Positions 7,182 through 17,500 of a stretch of DNA of 64,000 nt are shown here, one piece after another. The notes under the pieces were generated by a model. The model made no database searches. It saw nothing but the letters and a program-made list of their open reading frames with translations, and was not told the origin of the DNA. This DNA is from Alistipes sp. (GTDB taxonomy: Bacteria > Bacteroidota > Bacteroidia > Bacteroidales > Rikenellaceae). A program made the translations under genes and the position numbers. The stretch's first letter is position 1; each line of letters begins with the position of its first letter. The stretch covers positions 24,619 to 88,618 of the forward strand of contig JAGBTZ010000003.1 of the NCBI GenBank assembly GCA_017631055.1, read 5' to 3'.

Positions 7182-8387
7182 CTACTTATCTATCCTCAAA
7201 GTCAATGTCGGGTGTTGCTCGTCGGCAATCCACATATTCTCAACCACGAAATCCAAGGGGTTTTCTCTCTTTTTCGAGATTGTCAATCTGGTTGCCTGGA
7301 ACGGCTTTAAGAGCTGTATGCCATTGCCGATGCGTAGCGCAAAAGGAATCGAGCAGGTGTTGGTCAGCACATAAACCTTTGACTTGGAGTCTGTGCCAAC
7401 AACCCTGCAATCGACCGCTGCATCAAAAAACTCCTGCAACCAGCACTGCTCGCCCATAAGGTAGTTTCCGCAGTATCCGATTGTACGTCTTTCGAGCAGA
7501 GCCTCCTTAATCGCCTTCTCGCTCATATCCTTTGCCAATATGAAGGTCATCGTGCGGAAGATTCCACCGCCCTGCGGCCAGCGCTGCGAGGTCGGGTGGT
7601 GCGTGTCGGTATTGGCTGCAATAAATAGCTTCTCGTCTAAGGCACGGCGCAACATCTTGGGGTACAACTTAGCCTCGTTCACCACCTCGATACCATCGAC
7701 CCAGCCCTCGGCATAGATGCGTTGCTGCTCCTCGCTCTTCTCCATTGTCGTTCTACGCCACCCCGGGTGGTTGTGGATGATGATTGCTCCCTGCTCCTTG
7801 GCGCGGCGCAAAGACTCGAAGAGGTCCTTGTCGCAAATGGCATTTATATCCTTTAGGAACAGTGCATTATACTCGCCAACGGTGCTCGGATTGCGCCAAA
7901 TCTCGGTACCTCTCACCACCATTATCGGCAATGAGTTTTTAGCAGCGTGTTCGATCGCCTCATCCACCGTAGCATTCATATTGCAGAGCATCGGAGTATC
8001 CTGATTTTTCGGATTTCCGGCGCCGGCATGTGCATACTCAAACGGAGAGCCATCCTTGCTGTAGGGGGCAAGCGCCTTGAGCATAAATTTCTCGTAGGAG
8101 CGCTTCTCGAGGTGGTCGGTAAGTGCAATGATATCCAACCCATCGTACCACGCCTCCATAACTCGCTCGCGCGGAGTCACGTTGCCGTCAGAGTAGATGG
8201 TATGAACGTGGAAATCAGCCTTATAGAGGGTGTAGCCCTTGACTTGCGGGAGAACGATTTCAGTTCGTTTTACCGCATTGTCAAAGAGCTTAATCTCGGT
8301 CTCGATTGCCACGGGTGTTAAGATGTTTTGAGCCGTACCTCCCAACACCAACAGGGTCAAAACTCCCGACAACAGATACTTTCTCAT
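7182..8387 (-). CDS. Secreted PHP-domain phosphodiesterase (Sb-PDE-like)
   Basis: A 401-residue PHP-superfamily metallohydrolase predicted to cleave a phosphodiester. A signal peptide (LLSGVLTLLVLGGTAQ) precedes the domain, so it acts in the periplasm or outside. Metal-binding motifs are ADFHVHTIYSDG (about 58-69), TDHLE, GTEIWR, HNHPGW and NTDTHH, in the order typical of Sb-PDE family enzymes. I start at ATG 8387; a GTG two codons upstream also exists. It follows folD by only 12 bases and is followed by a good terminator, so it appears to be the last gene of the purine operon. A clear paralog lies at 62316-63485. The exact substrate (nucleotide or other phosphodiester) is not known. Confidence 0.82.
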   Translation of the reverse strand: MRKYLLSGVLTLLVLGGTAQNILTPVAIETEIKLFDNAVKRTEIVLPQVKGYTLYKADFHVHTIYSDGNVTPRERVMEAWYDGLDIIALTDHLEKRSYEKFMLKALAPYSKDGSPFEYAHAGAGNPKNQDTPMLCNMNATVDEAIEHAAKNSLPIMVVRGTEIWRNPSTVGEYNALFLKDINAICDKDLFESLRRAKEQGAIIIHNHPGWRRTTMEKSEEQQRIYAEGWVDGIEVVNEAKLYPKMLRRALDEKLFIAANTDTHHPTSQRWPQGGGIFRTMTFILAKDMSEKAIKEALLERRTIGYCGNYLMGEQCWLQEFFDAAVDCRVVGTDSKSKVYVLTNTCSIPFALRIGNGIQLLKPFQATRLTISKKRENPLDFVVENMWIADEQHPTLTLRIDK

Positions 8388-8399
8388 AAGCACAAAATG

Positions 8400-9248
8400 T
8401 TAAGCCTGTTTTCGAAGGAAGCACTCGATAGTGTTCTCCATCAGGCAGCAGATAGTCATCGGGCCGACACCTCCCGGAACGGGGGTGATAACCGATGCTT
8501 TCGGCTCGATGGCTGCGAAATCGACATCTCCGCACAACTTGCCGCTCTCGGGGTCGCGATTGACACCCACATCAATAACCACTGCGCCCTCGCCAACCAT
8601 ATCTGCCGTAACGAACTTCGGACGTCCGATTGCCACAACCAGAATATCAGCCTTCGAAGTTACCTCGCCCAAATTCTTGGTGCGCGAGTGGGTAATCGTA
8701 ACTGTTGCATTCTCGTCGAGCAACAACTTCGATACGGGCAGACCAACGATATTGCTTCGGCCAACGACCACCGCATTCTTGCCGGCAATCTCCACGCCTG
8801 CAACCTTCAACATCTTGATAATACCCTTCGGGGTACAGGGCAATACGCAGGGCTGCTTCTGCCACAAAGCTGCCACGTTCATCGGGTGGAAACCATCGAC
8901 ATCCTTCGAGCAGTCGATAGCAGCGATAACCTTATCCGAATTGATATGTTTGGGCAGGGGCAACTGCACGAGGATACCATCCACCGCATCGTCAGCATTA
9001 AGTTCTGCGATGATGCCGAGCAACTCCTCCTCCGAGATTGTTGCCGGACGACGAATGGTGGTATTCTTGATGCCGACCTCTGCCGAAGCTTTAGCCTTGC
9101 CCGTAACGTAGCTCACGCTACCCGGGTCCTCGCCCACGAGAATTACTGCCAAGTGGGGCACACGGCCATAACGCTCCTCGAAAGTCGCCACCTCGGCTGC
9201 CATCTGTGCTTTGAGCGATGCAGCCAACTCTTTTCCGCTAATTATCAT
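8400..9248 (-). CDS. folD: Bifunctional methylene-THF dehydrogenase/methenyl-THF cyclohydrolase
   Basis: Interconverts 5,10-methylene-THF, methenyl-THF and 10-formyl-THF, the formyl donor used by PurH (and PurN). The 282 residues match the family length. The active-site YVTGKAKA (Tyr and Lys of the YxxxK motif), DGILVQLPLP, KDVDGFHP, the cofactor motif VVGRSNIVGLP and the C-terminal PVPGGVGPMT are all present. Its location 21 bases after purD in the purine operon ties one-carbon supply to purine synthesis. Confidence 0.96.
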   Translation of the reverse strand: MIISGKELAASLKAQMAAEVATFEERYGRVPHLAVILVGEDPGSVSYVTGKAKASAEVGIKNTTIRRPATISEEELLGIIAELNADDAVDGILVQLPLPKHINSDKVIAAIDCSKDVDGFHPMNVAALWQKQPCVLPCTPKGIIKMLKVAGVEIAGKNAVVVGRSNIVGLPVSKLLLDENATVTITHSRTKNLGEVTSKADILVVAIGRPKFVTADMVGEGAVVIDVGVNRDPESGKLCGDVDFAAIEPKASVITPVPGGVGPMTICCLMENTIECFLRKQA

Positions 9249-9269
9249 ATTTTTCTTGGTTTTTTGTTA

Positions 9270-10514
9270 TTACTTTATGGCTTGGTAGCCGATGTCCGAG
9301 CGGTGGAAGAGGTTGTCGCACTCGATATGCTCGACCGAAGCCAAAGCCGCAGCCTGTGCCTCCTTGAGCGTATCGCCCTCGCCTACAACGAAGAGAACAC
9401 GACCGCCATTGGTTACAAACTTGCCATCCTTGAGTGCAGTACCCATATGGTAAACCTTTGCATCTACCTTATCCAGGCCCTCGATAACGTGGCCCTTCTC
9501 GTAATCACCGGGGTAGCCCTTCGAAGCCAAAACGATACCGAGTGTAGCCTTCTCGCTCCACTCCAATTCGGCACCTCGACCCTCGGCAATTGCGCAGAAT
9601 ACGTCGTAGATGTCGCTCTTCAGGCGAGGCAGTACAACCTCGGTCTCGGGGTCGCCAAAGCGAGCATTAAACTCGATAACCTTAACACCCTCGGGAGTCT
9701 TCATCAGACCGCCATACAGCACTCCGCAGAAGGGAACACCCTCCTCGACCATTGCTGCAGCCGTGGGGCGCATAATCTTCTCGAGAGCATAAGCGGTATC
9801 CTCCTCGGTGATGAAGGGCAGGGGCGAATATGCACCCATACCTCCCGTATTGGGACCCTTGTCGCCATCGTAAGCACGCTTGTGATCCTGAGCCAAGACC
9901 ATCGGTACAACCTCCTTGCCTGCTACAAAGCACAACAACGAGAACTCGGGGCCTGTCAAGAACTCCTCGATAACCACCTTACCCTTGCCGAACTTGTCGT
10001 CAAGCAGCATATCACGCAGGGCGCTATCTGCCTCCTCGGGCGTTGTGGCGATAACCACACCCTTGCCGGCAGCCAAGCCGTCGTACTTGAGAACGGTGGG
10101 CAGCGAGTGAGCCTCAACGTATGCCTTTGCCGATTCGTAGTCGGTAAAGGTCTCGTATCCGGCTGTCGGGATGCCGTACTTGGCCATCAGATTCTTGGCG
10201 AACTCCTTACTCGACTCGATCTGAGCCGCAGCCTTTGTGGGGCCGAAGATACGCAGACCATTCGCCTTGAATGTGTCGACCACACCTGCAGCCAGAGCCG
10301 ACTCGGGGCCAACAACCGTCAAATCAACCTTCTCGTCGATGGCTATCTTCAACAATCCCTCAACATCGGTATCCTTCACAGCAAAGGTGCGAGCCTGCTG
10401 CGCTATGCCGGCATTACCCGGAGCGCAGAGGATTTCGCTTACCTGTGCCGAGCGCGAGAGCGCATCGACTATGGCGTGTTCACGGCCGCCACTGCCTATA
10501 ACTAAAACTTTCAT
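9270..10514 (-). CDS. purD: Phosphoribosylamine-glycine ligase
   Basis: GAR synthetase: ATP + phosphoribosylamine + glycine give glycinamide ribonucleotide, step 2 of purine synthesis. The 414 residues begin with VLVIGSGGREHA, the family's N-terminal signature, and contain the ATP-grasp segments VLKYDGLAAGKGV, EEFLTGPEFS and IEFNARFGDPETE. The gene follows purH by 14 bases. Complete and normal. Confidence 0.97.
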   Translation of the reverse strand: MKVLVIGSGGREHAIVDALSRSAQVSEILCAPGNAGIAQQARTFAVKDTDVEGLLKIAIDEKVDLTVVGPESALAAGVVDTFKANGLRIFGPTKAAAQIESSKEFAKNLMAKYGIPTAGYETFTDYESAKAYVEAHSLPTVLKYDGLAAGKGVVIATTPEEADSALRDMLLDDKFGKGKVVIEEFLTGPEFSLLCFVAGKEVVPMVLAQDHKRAYDGDKGPNTGGMGAYSPLPFITEEDTAYALEKIMRPTAAAMVEEGVPFCGVLYGGLMKTPEGVKVIEFNARFGDPETEVVLPRLKSDIYDVFCAIAEGRGAELEWSEKATLGIVLASKGYPGDYEKGHVIEGLDKVDAKVYHMGTALKDGKFVTNGGRVLFVVGEGDTLKEAQAAALASVEHIECDNLFHRSDIGYQAIK

Positions 10515-10528
10515 CTTCCCGACAAATT

Positions 10529-12058
10529 CTAATGTTTGAAGTGGCGCATACCGGTAAACGCCATAGTCATACCGAGCTCGTTAGCCTTGTTGATAGAGTC
10601 CTCGTCACGAACACTGCCACCCGGCTGAACTACTGCCGTTACGCCATACTGTGCTGCCAAAGTCACGGTGTCATCGAAGGGGAAGAAACCATCCGAGCCG
10701 AGTACCAAGCCCTCGGTTACACCCTTCTCCTTGGCCTGCTCCAAAGCAATCGAAGCCGAGCCTACACGATTCATCTGACCGGCACCCACGCCAAGTGTGC
10801 AACCGCCCTTAACCGCTACGATAGCGTTCGACTTAACGTGCTTAACAATTCGCCAAGCGAAGTTCATATCAGCCAACTGCTCTGCCGAGGGGCGAGCCTC
10901 GGTTACGGTCATCTCCTCCTTAACCTTGAGGGTCTCGGTGTCGAGCTGTTGAGTCAACAGACCGCCATTCACGCTAACATACTGCATAGCCTTCTCGCCT
11001 GTGCGGGTCATATCGACCTCCATAAGGCGCAAGTTCTTCTTGGTCGAGAGAATCTCGAGAGCCTCCTTCGAGAATGAGGGGGCGATGATAATCTCGAGGA
11101 AGATAGGCTTCATAGCCTCAGCCGTAGCTGCATCGAGTTCGCGGTTTACGGCTACGATACCGCCGAAGATACTCACCTTGTCGGCCTCATAAGCCTTGGT
11201 CCACGCCTCGAAGACATCCTTGCCAACGGCTGCACCACAGGGATTCATGTGCTTCAAACCTACGCAGAAGGGCTCCTCGAACTCGCGAACGATATTCAGT
11301 GCTGCATTTGCATCCTGAATGTTGTTGTACGAGAGCTCCTTACCATTGAGCTGGCGACCGAATGCCAACGAGAAGGGCACCGGCTCCGACTGGCGGTAGA
11401 ACTTAGCGCTCTGGTGGGGATTCTCGCCATAGCGCAGAGTCTGTGCAAGGTCGAAGTTGAGGAACAACTTCTCGTTCAAGCCTGCCTGCTGGCGCATATA
11501 GGTAGCGATGCAAGCATCGTACTCTGCGGTGTGGGTGTAAGCCTTAGCCGAGAGCTCCAGACGGGTCTCAATAGTCGTGTTGCCCGTAGCCTCAATCTCG
11601 GCAATAATACGCTCATAATCTGAAGGGTCGCAAACCACGGTCACATCCCTGAAGTTCTTCGCAGCACTACGCAACATCGAAGGACCACCGATGTCGATAT
11701 TCTCGACTGCATCCTCCATCGTAACCTCGGGCTTTGCGATAGTCTGACGGAAGGGGTAGAGGTTTACGCAGACCATGTCGATAAACTCGATGCTGTTCTC
11801 GCGCAGTGCCTCCAGATGCGATTCATCATCGCGGCGAGCCAACAGACCTCCGTGCACCTTGGGGTGGAGGGTCTTAACTCGACCGTCACAAATCTCGGGG
11901 AATCCCGTAACATCGCTGATGTTGATAACCTCCACTCCGCTATCACGCAGGAGTTTCATTGTACCGCCTGTGGCGATAATCTCCCAACCCAAACGGCGAA
12001 GGGATTGAGCGAAGGCAACTACGCCCTCTTTGTCGCTTACGCTTACTAATGCTCTCAT
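10529..12058 (-). CDS. purH: AICAR transformylase/IMP cyclohydrolase
   Basis: Bifunctional enzyme for the last two steps to IMP. The N-terminal MGS-like cyclohydrolase domain shows ALVSVSDKEG, ATGGT and KTLHPKVHGG; the C-terminal transformylase domain has LRYGENPHQSA, KHMNPCGAAVG and the 10-formyl-THF site region FPFDDTV near the end. 509 residues, the usual length. Sits between purM (27 bases) and purD (14 bases). Confidence 0.97.
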   Translation of the reverse strand: MRALVSVSDKEGVVAFAQSLRRLGWEIIATGGTMKLLRDSGVEVINISDVTGFPEICDGRVKTLHPKVHGGLLARRDDESHLEALRENSIEFIDMVCVNLYPFRQTIAKPEVTMEDAVENIDIGGPSMLRSAAKNFRDVTVVCDPSDYERIIAEIEATGNTTIETRLELSAKAYTHTAEYDACIATYMRQQAGLNEKLFLNFDLAQTLRYGENPHQSAKFYRQSEPVPFSLAFGRQLNGKELSYNNIQDANAALNIVREFEEPFCVGLKHMNPCGAAVGKDVFEAWTKAYEADKVSIFGGIVAVNRELDAATAEAMKPIFLEIIIAPSFSKEALEILSTKKNLRLMEVDMTRTGEKAMQYVSVNGGLLTQQLDTETLKVKEEMTVTEARPSAEQLADMNFAWRIVKHVKSNAIVAVKGGCTLGVGAGQMNRVGSASIALEQAKEKGVTEGLVLGSDGFFPFDDTVTLAAQYGVTAVVQPGGSVRDEDSINKANELGMTMAFTGMRHFKH

Positions 12059-12085
12059 ATCTTTGTATACTCTTTGTTTTTGTTG

Positions 12086-13114
12086 TTAGATAAGTGTTAC
12101 TCCCTCGCCCTCGACTACTCGGCCGATAACCGAAGCCTTCAAACCGTTGCGGGCAAGAATCTCCAAAGCCTTCTCGGCCTCCGACTCGTCAAGTGCGATA
12201 ACCATACCCACACCCATATTGAAGATGTTGAACATCTCGCGGTGGGCAATTTTGCCATACTTCTCGAGGAAAGCAAAGACGGGCAGAATCTCCCACGAGC
12301 CCTCCTTAACCTCGACACCCTGGCCTTCGCGCAGAATTCGCGGAATGTTCTCGTCGAAACCACCACCTGTAATGTGGCTGATGCCGTGAACGTCACAGTT
12401 GCGAACTACATCCAGCACCTGCTTAACGTAGATTTGAGTCGGGGTGAGCAGCACCTCGCCCAGCATCTTCTCGGCGTGGAGTTCGGGATAGACCTTCTTC
12501 AAGTCGAGTTCGTTGTCCGAAACAACCTTACGCACCAACGAGAAACCGTTGGAGTGAACACCACTCGAAGCGACACCAACCAATACATCGCCAACCTTAA
12601 CCTTCGTGCCGTCGATAAGTTTCTTACGCTCGACAACACCGCAGGTAAAGCCTGCGATATCGTACTCGCCACCGCCATACATGCCAGGCATCTCGGCAGT
12701 CTCGCCACCGATAAGTGCACAGCCCGACTGACGGCAACCCTCGGCAACACCTGCCACGATAGCCTCAATCTTAGCCGGCTCGTTGTGACCCACAGCCACA
12801 TAGTCCAAGAAGAACAACGGTTCGGCACCCTGTGCCAATACGTCATTCACGCACATAGCCACTGCATCGATACCGATAGTGTCGTGCTTGTCCATCTCGA
12901 ACGCCAACTTAAGTTTGGTGCCGACACCATCCGTGCCGCTAACCAGCACCGGCTCCTCGATGTTGAGTGCTGCCAAATTGAACATACCACCGAAGGCGCC
13001 GATGTTGCCCATAACGCCTGTGCGCTCGGTCGATGCAACGTGTTTCTTGATGCGCTTAACAACCTCGTAACCTGCCTCGAGGTTTACGCCGGCCTTTTCA
13101 TAACTTTCTGCCAT
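12086..13114 (-). CDS. purM: Phosphoribosylformylglycinamidine cyclo-ligase
   Basis: AIR synthetase: ATP-dependent ring closure of FGAM to AIR. The 342-residue product carries the family's [14 protein letters not shown] motif, the [11 protein letters not shown] segment and HITGGGF. It belongs to the same ATP-binding superfamily as PurL, two genes upstream. Spacing to purF is 30 bases. Complete. Confidence 0.96.
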   Translation of the reverse strand: MAESYEKAGVNLEAGYEVVKRIKKHVASTERTGVMGNIGAFGGMFNLAALNIEEPVLVSGTDGVGTKLKLAFEMDKHDTIGIDAVAMCVNDVLAQGAEPLFFLDYVAVGHNEPAKIEAIVAGVAEGCRQSGCALIGGETAEMPGMYGGGEYDIAGFTCGVVERKKLIDGTKVKVGDVLVGVASSGVHSNGFSLVRKVVSDNELDLKKVYPELHAEKMLGEVLLTPTQIYVKQVLDVVRNCDVHGISHITGGGFDENIPRILREGQGVEVKEGSWEILPVFAFLEKYGKIAHREMFNIFNMGVGMVIALDESEAEKALEILARNGLKASVIGRVVEGEGVTLI

Positions 13115-13144
13115 ATCTTTTCTGTTTTATCTGATTTCTTTCGA

Positions 13145-14509
13145 TTACTTGTTTGCATCCTCAACCTTTTGGTAGAGAGGTGTGGGGTACTCGCCATTGA
13201 AGCAAGCCAGACACATATCACAACGACCCGATGCCGAGTGGAGAGTCGCATCATACGAGAGGAATGCCAACGAGTCGGCTCCAATCAGATGGCAAGCCTC
13301 CTCAACCGAGTGGTTTGCCAACATCAACTCATCCAAAGTCGAGGTGTCCACGCCATAGAAGCAGGGGTGAGTCATCGTGGGGCTGGCGATGCGAACGTGC
13401 ACCTCCGTAGCACCCGCACTGCGCAACAGGTCGACAATGCGGCGCGAGGTTGTACCACGAACTATCGAGTCGTCGACCATAACGACCCTCTTGCCACTCA
13501 CGATACTACGCACGGCCGAGAGTTTCATCTTCACACCCAACTCTCGCAACTCCTGCGAAGGTTGGATAAAGGTGCGACCCACATACTTATTCTTAATAAG
13601 ACCCATCTCGCACGGAAGACCACTCGCCTCGCTATAACCCTGCGCTGCCGAGAGGCTCGAATCGGGCACTCCGATAACGATATCGGCCTCAACGGGCGAC
13701 TCCTTGTAGAGTCTGCGACCCGACTCCTTGCGATAGGCGTGCACGTTGCAACCCTCGATATCGCTATCGGGGCGAGCAAAGTAGATATACTCCATAGCGC
13801 ACATCTTGCGGAAGGTCTGCTCGGTGTAGAACGACGAGCGCAGACCCTTGTGGTCGATGGTCACAATCTCGCCCGGCTCGATATCACGCAAGAACTCGGC
13901 ACCCATCGTGTCGAATGCACAACTCTCGCTCGCCACAACGTAGCCCTCGCCCAATCGACCAATCGAGAGGGGGTGCAAGCCATACCTGTCGCGACAAGCG
14001 TAGATTCTGTTCTTGGTCATAATCAGGAACGCAAAGGCTCCCTCGAGCATATTCAGAGCCGAAATTATCGAGTTGATACGCGGCTCTTCCGAACTCTCCT
14101 TCTTGATGAGGTGCGCCAGCAATTCGCTGTCGGTCATCGAGTGGAAGAGCGAGCCCTTGCTCTCGAGCGCATCGCGCAACTGCTTGGCATTGACGATATT
14201 TCCGTTATTGGCCACTGCGAAATCACCCGAGCCATGGTGGAAAAACAAAGGTTGGATATTGTCGATACTGCGGCTCGCCGCTCCGGTGTAGAGAACGTGG
14301 CCTATAGCCATACTTCCGCTCAACTCCGACATCTTCGACTCGTTGAAGACCTCCGAAACCAGTCCCTTGCCGCGATGGCGGTGCATCTTGCCCTCCGCAT
14401 CGACACTCACAATGCCGCATCCCTCCTGACCACGGTGTTGCATCGTGTGCAATCCGTAGTAGATGAGTGACGCAGCTCGACTTACTCCATAAACACCTAA
14501 AACACTCAT
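13145..14509 (-). CDS. purF: Amidophosphoribosyltransferase with degenerate glutaminase site
   Basis: First committed purine step: PRPP + glutamine to phosphoribosylamine. The 454 residues align along their whole length with the Fe-S-type enzymes of Bacillus. The PRPP loop VVMVDDSIVRGTTS, KNKYVGRTFIQPSQ and the four cluster cysteines (in KMCAMEY, HPCFYG, RCDMC) are present, as are RGQEG and Asp127. However the N-terminal nucleophile Cys1 of the CGVFGI motif is Met here (MSVLGV), and Arg73 of HVRY, which binds the glutamine carboxylate, is Leu73 (HVLY). An in-frame TAA at 14524-14522 rules out a longer N-terminus. It may be ammonia-dependent, use Ser2, or act alongside another PurF outside the window. 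Confidence 0.93.
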   Translation of the reverse strand: MSVLGVYGVSRAASLIYYGLHTMQHRGQEGCGIVSVDAEGKMHRHRGKGLVSEVFNESKMSELSGSMAIGHVLYTGAASRSIDNIQPLFFHHGSGDFAVANNGNIVNAKQLRDALESKGSLFHSMTDSELLAHLIKKESSEEPRINSIISALNMLEGAFAFLIMTKNRIYACRDRYGLHPLSIGRLGEGYVVASESCAFDTMGAEFLRDIEPGEIVTIDHKGLRSSFYTEQTFRKMCAMEYIYFARPDSDIEGCNVHAYRKESGRRLYKESPVEADIVIGVPDSSLSAAQGYSEASGLPCEMGLIKNKYVGRTFIQPSQELRELGVKMKLSAVRSIVSGKRVVMVDDSIVRGTTSRRIVDLLRSAGATEVHVRIASPTMTHPCFYGVDTSTLDELMLANHSVEEACHLIGADSLAFLSYDATLHSASGRCDMCLACFNGEYPTPLYQKVEDANK

Positions 14510-14538
14510 TTTGTATAAATTTTAACTAACCTACTCTA

Positions 14539-17500
14539 TTACTCTCCGCGGAAGTAGCGTACTGCATTTGCAAAGAGGTTCTGCACCTTCTCTCCGGCGA
14601 TGTTCTTCATCAAATTCTCCTCATAACGCTCGGTGTGACCCATCTTACCGAGGATGCGACCTGTCGGGTCGGTGATACCCTCGATTGCGTAGAACGAGCC
14701 GTTGGGGTTATAGGGAGCCTCTGCTGTGGGCTGACCCTCCGCATCGCAGTAGCGGAATGCCACCTGACCATTGCGGAAGAGCTGCTCGGCGAGCTCGGCA
14801 CTAACCATAAACTTACCCTCACCGTGGCTCACTGCGATAGAGTGCAGATCGCCCGCCTCGAAGCCCTTGAGCCAAGGCGAAGTGACAGCCTCAACGCGAG
14901 TGGTCACAATCTGCGAGATGTGGCGGTTCACATCGTTGCGGAACAGCGTGGGCGACTCTGCGGTAACCATTCCCAAGCGGCCGTAGGGCAACAGACCCGA
15001 CTTAACCAACGCCTGGAAGCCGTTGCAGATACCCAGCACCAGACCACCTCTGTCGAGCAGAGCGTGGATAGCCTCGGTGATATCCTTGTGACCCAATACC
15101 GAGCAGATAAACTTACCACTTCCATCGGGCTCATCACCTGCCGAGAAACCTCCACTCAAGACGAAGATGTGGCAATTATCAATATATTGTTTCATCTCGG
15201 CAATCGACTCCGAAATGTCATTCGAAGTGAGGTTGCGGAATACACTTGTGGTAATATGGGCACCCGCCTTGCGGAATGCACGAGCCGTATCGTAGTCGCA
15301 GTTCGTGCCGGGGAATACGGGCAGATATGCCACTGGGTGCTCCACAGGCTCACCCTCCCACTTGGCCATACGCACAGCCTCGGAAGCATACTCTGCCATT
15401 GGGGCATTGTTGTTGCCCTTGTCGGGATATACCGAAGTAAAGCGCTCGGTGTTCGCCTTGCGCAACATCTCGAGGCACATCTTCTCGCCATTGATGGTGA
15501 GGGTCGGCTCCTGGCAGGTGCGACCCAGCAAAATTGCATGCTCGAACTCGAGCGGCTTAACACTCTCGACCACAATCGAGCCGTAGGCGTAATCGAAGAG
15601 CATAGACTCCTCCATCTGGCACTCGGCACCGATGCGGTTACCGAACGACATCTTTGCCAACGCCTCGGCAACACCTCCGAAGCCCACTGCGTAACCCGAA
15701 ACAATATCGCCCTCGGCGATAGCCTTGGTTACAAAGCCGTAGTTCTCCTTCAACTGCTCGGTGTCGGGCATAAGGCTCTCGAGCGGATTGTGCTTTACTA
15801 TATATATATAATTACCTGCCTTCTTGAACTCGGGGCTGATGACATTATTGGCATCAACGGTAGTAATACCGAAGGCCATCAACATAGGCGGCACATTCAG
15901 TTCGCCGAAAGTTCCGCTCATCGAATCCTTACCGCCAATCGAGGCGAGTTTCAACTCCTCCTGCATCTTGAGCGCACCGAGCAGCGATGCCAGCGGCTTA
16001 CCCCACGTTGTGCGGTCGGCAGTCATACGCTCGAAATACTCCTGGTACGAGAAGCGCATATTGTCGAATGCGGCACCCGCAGCCACAACCTTTGTTACAG
16101 CCTCGATAACCGAGTATGCTGCACCGTGGTAGGGGCTCCACTCGGCAATGAAGGGGTTGTAGCCGAATGCCATAATGCTGGCAGCATCGGTGTAACCCTT
16201 GCCTACGGGAATCTTCTGCACCGAAACCTGAGTCTCGGTATCCTGTGTGCGACCTCCGAAGGGCATCAGCACGGTCGAAGCACCGATGGTCGAGTCGAAC
16301 ATCTCGATAAGACCTCGCTGCGAAATCACATTCCTATCCGAAAGGTTTGCTACCATCTTCTCGGTCAGGGTTGCACCCTCCAACTTGCGCTCGAAGGGAT
16401 TGCACTCCTCGACTGAGGCGATAGTTGCCTTTGCATAGTGAGGTGCACCGGCGCTATCGATAAAGCTACGAGCCATATCGACAATCTTCTCGCCCTTGTT
16501 GAACATACGCATACGAGCCGTATCGGTCACGTTGGCAACGTGTGTAACCTCGACATTCTCCTCGGCGCAATACTTCTTGAACTCCTCGACATCCTTCGGC
16601 TCGATAACCACCGACATACGCTCCTGCGACTCGCTGATTGCAAGCTCGGTCGAGTTAAGACCGCTATACTTCGTAGGAACTCTGTCAAGGAAGATATCCA
16701 GACCATCTGCCAACTCGCCGATAGCCACACTGACACCACCGGCACCAAAGTCGTTCGACTTCTTGATAAGGCGTGTAACCTCGGGGCGGCGGAACAGGCG
16801 CGAAAGCTTGCGCTCCTCGGGTGCATTACCCTTCTGCACCTCGCTACCACACTCCTCGAGCGAGGTGGCGGTGTGCTCCTTTGACGAACCGGTTGCTCCA
16901 CCGATACCGTCACGACCGGTGCGACCTCCCAGCAACAGAACTACATCGCCTGCCGCAGGGCGCTCACGGCGTACATTGTCGGCCTTAACGGCTCCGACAA
17001 CGGCACCCACCTCCAAACGCTTGGCGGTGTAGCCATCGTGGAAAATCTCACGAACGTGAGTGGTCGCAAGACCTATCTGGTTACCATAGCTCGAGTAGCC
17101 CGAAGCGGCCTTCGTACTGATAACTCGCTGCGGAAGTTTACCCTCGAGGGTCTCGTTCACGGGCTTATAGATGTCGCCGGCACCCGTCACACGCATAGCC
17201 TGGTAGACGTAGCTACGGCCCGACAGCGGGTCACGGATTGCACCACCCAAACAGGTCGAAGCACCTCCGAAGGGCTCAATCTCGGTGGGGTGGTTATGGG
17301 TTTCGTTCTTGAACTGCAAGAGCCACTTCTCGGGCTCACCGTCAACATCGATTGTAATAAATACGCTGCAAGCGTTATTCTCCTCGCTCACCTCGAGATC
17401 ATCGAGGAAGCCGTTCTTGCGCAGATAGCGGGCACCGATAGTTGCCAAATCCATCAGGCAGATGCTCTTGTGCTCGCGACCAAGGTCACGGCGCATCTTC

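Noticed and set aside
8328-10505. Open plus-strand frame of about 725 codons
   Set aside because: Antisense to folD and purD; no domains seen.
12074-14470. Open plus-strand frame of about 798 codons
   Set aside because: Antisense to purM and purF; composition (His/Leu/Ser-rich) typical of a shadow frame.
14510-14540. Missing upstream start giving PurF an N-terminal Cys
   Set aside because: An in-frame TAA at 14524-14522 and no Cys codon between it and the ATG.
15790-15815. TA repeat in purL
   Set aside because: It encodes an ordinary YIYI stretch in frame; no frameshift is visible and the protein is full length.
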